This document shows positions 5,531 through 5,978 of a DNA stretch of 5,978 nucleotides, piece by piece; position 1 is the first letter of the stretch, and every line of letters begins with the position of its first letter. The notes under the pieces were generated by a model, which was not told the DNA's origin, did not search any database, and saw nothing but the letters and a program-made list of their open reading frames with translations. Where the stretch lies: the NCBI GenBank assembly GCA_003541445.1, contig DPMO01000099.1, positions 1 through 5,978 of the forward strand, read 5' to 3'. The position numbers and the translations under genes were made by a program. Source of the stretch: Clostridiales bacterium. GTDB lineage: Bacteria > Bacillota > Sulfobacillia > UBA995 > UBA9673.

Positions 5531-5978
5531 CACTCGTCCGGGAGACGGAAGGTGAGGACCGTGAAGACGTAGGTGTCCTGCTCCCCCTGAGGTCCGGACA
5601 GCACCCCGCTGCGGCGGTCTCCGAGACGCTCCAAGGCCTCCTGCAGGTCCCGGGAGAGGGCCGCCCATTCTTCCCGGGTCAGTCGCAGGACCTGGGGATT
5701 GAGATTGACCGGCGCCCCCGCCCCCGGTTCGCGGACGAGACGCCTGAGTTCGACCAGGCCGGGAAGGACGGTGAGTTCGATGACTCGCTGGATGCCTTCA
5801 CGTCCGAGCGCCTCCGGGCTCAACCGCAGGGTCCGGGTCGCCGGACGGTACTTGACGCCGGCCACGTCGGTCTCGGCCGGAGGCGCCGCCCAGCCTCTCT
5901 GCCCCGGGGTGGACGGACCTTCCGGCACCGGCTCGACCAGCCCGGCCGCGAGGGTCTCGGTGGCGATGTCGGCGCGCG
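5530..5978 (-). CDS. Unrecognised protein, C-terminal part (start lies beyond window)
   Basis: The minus-strand frame is open from the window edge to TGA at 5532-5530, giving about 148 residues. I do not recognise a family. The first stretch (ADIATETLAAGLVEP) looks helical. A Pro/Gly-rich linker follows, then a compact domain of mixed strands and helices: VKYRPATRTLRLSPEALG, a hydrophobic segment around IELTVLPGLVELRRLV, a helix TREEWAALSRDLQEALERLG, and a final beta-like YVFTVLTFRLPDE. No Cys, membrane segment or obvious catalytic motif is seen. A GTG at 5928 could start a 132-residue protein, but it has no ribosome site and the open frame upstream reads like protein, so a partial gene is more likely. 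It converges on the lipid kinase with a gap of 45 bp. Confidence 0.6.
   Translation of the reverse strand, partial: RADIATETLAAGLVEPVPEGPSTPGQRGWAAPPAETDVAGVKYRPATRTLRLSPEALGREGIQRVIELTVLPGLVELRRLVREPGAGAPVNLNPQVLRLTREEWAALSRDLQEALERLGDRRSGVLSGPQGEQDTYVFTVLTFRLPDE

Noticed and set aside
5926..5928. GTG at 5928 as start of the unrecognised protein
   Set aside because: No Shine-Dalgarno sequence lies upstream, and the open frame continues to the window edge with protein-like composition.

Overview
The window is very G+C-rich throughout (roughly two thirds or more by eye). It carries six protein-coding genes, two of them cut by the window edges. The best taxonomic clue is at the left end. A SpoIVFA-like membrane-anchored M23 (LytM) protein lies directly upstream of a TIGR03960-type B12-binding/radical SAM protein. 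This recalls the spoIVF to rng/rplU neighbourhood of endospore-forming Bacillota. With the strong G+C bias, TTG and GTG starts and strong Shine-Dalgarno sequences, a high-G+C Bacillota lineage (Limnochordia, Symbiobacteriia or Thermaerobacter-like) is the best inference. It is not proven from this window.

Layout: bases 1-4307 are all read on the minus strand. In order of transcription they hold (i) a three-part acetyltransferase-like protein (GNAT, thioredoxin/YoaP-like domain with CPWC, second GNAT-like domain; 4307-2757); (ii) a HAD-family phosphatase (2653-1895); (iii) the SpoIVFA-like M23 protein (1737-940), preceded by a sequence resembling a mother-cell sigma-E promoter; and (iv) the N-terminal 265 codons of the radical SAM protein (797-1), which starts at TTG and has its own near-consensus housekeeping promoter with a perfect TATAAT. 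Divergent from the acetyltransferase, on the plus strand, is a diacylglycerol/lipid kinase of the DgkB/YegS family (4552-5484). It ends in a compact intrinsic terminator. Converging on it is the C-terminal part of an unrecognised minus-strand protein (5978-5530).

How the genes relate: the two promoters suggest that the sporulation gene and the radical SAM gene are separate transcription units despite lying head to tail. The first would be switched on in the mother cell and the second constitutively. The M50 protease gene spoIVFB, which normally accompanies spoIVFA, is absent between them. The acetyltransferase and HAD genes point the same way with a 103-bp gap and may be co-transcribed. No functional link between them and the sporulation gene is visible. 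The lipid kinase probably recycles diacylglycerol or makes a phospholipid precursor. I found no CRISPR array, insertion sequence, tRNA, rRNA or defence system. The window reads as mostly ordinary chromosome, with the tri-domain acetyltransferase and the rearranged spoIVF locus as its most unusual parts.
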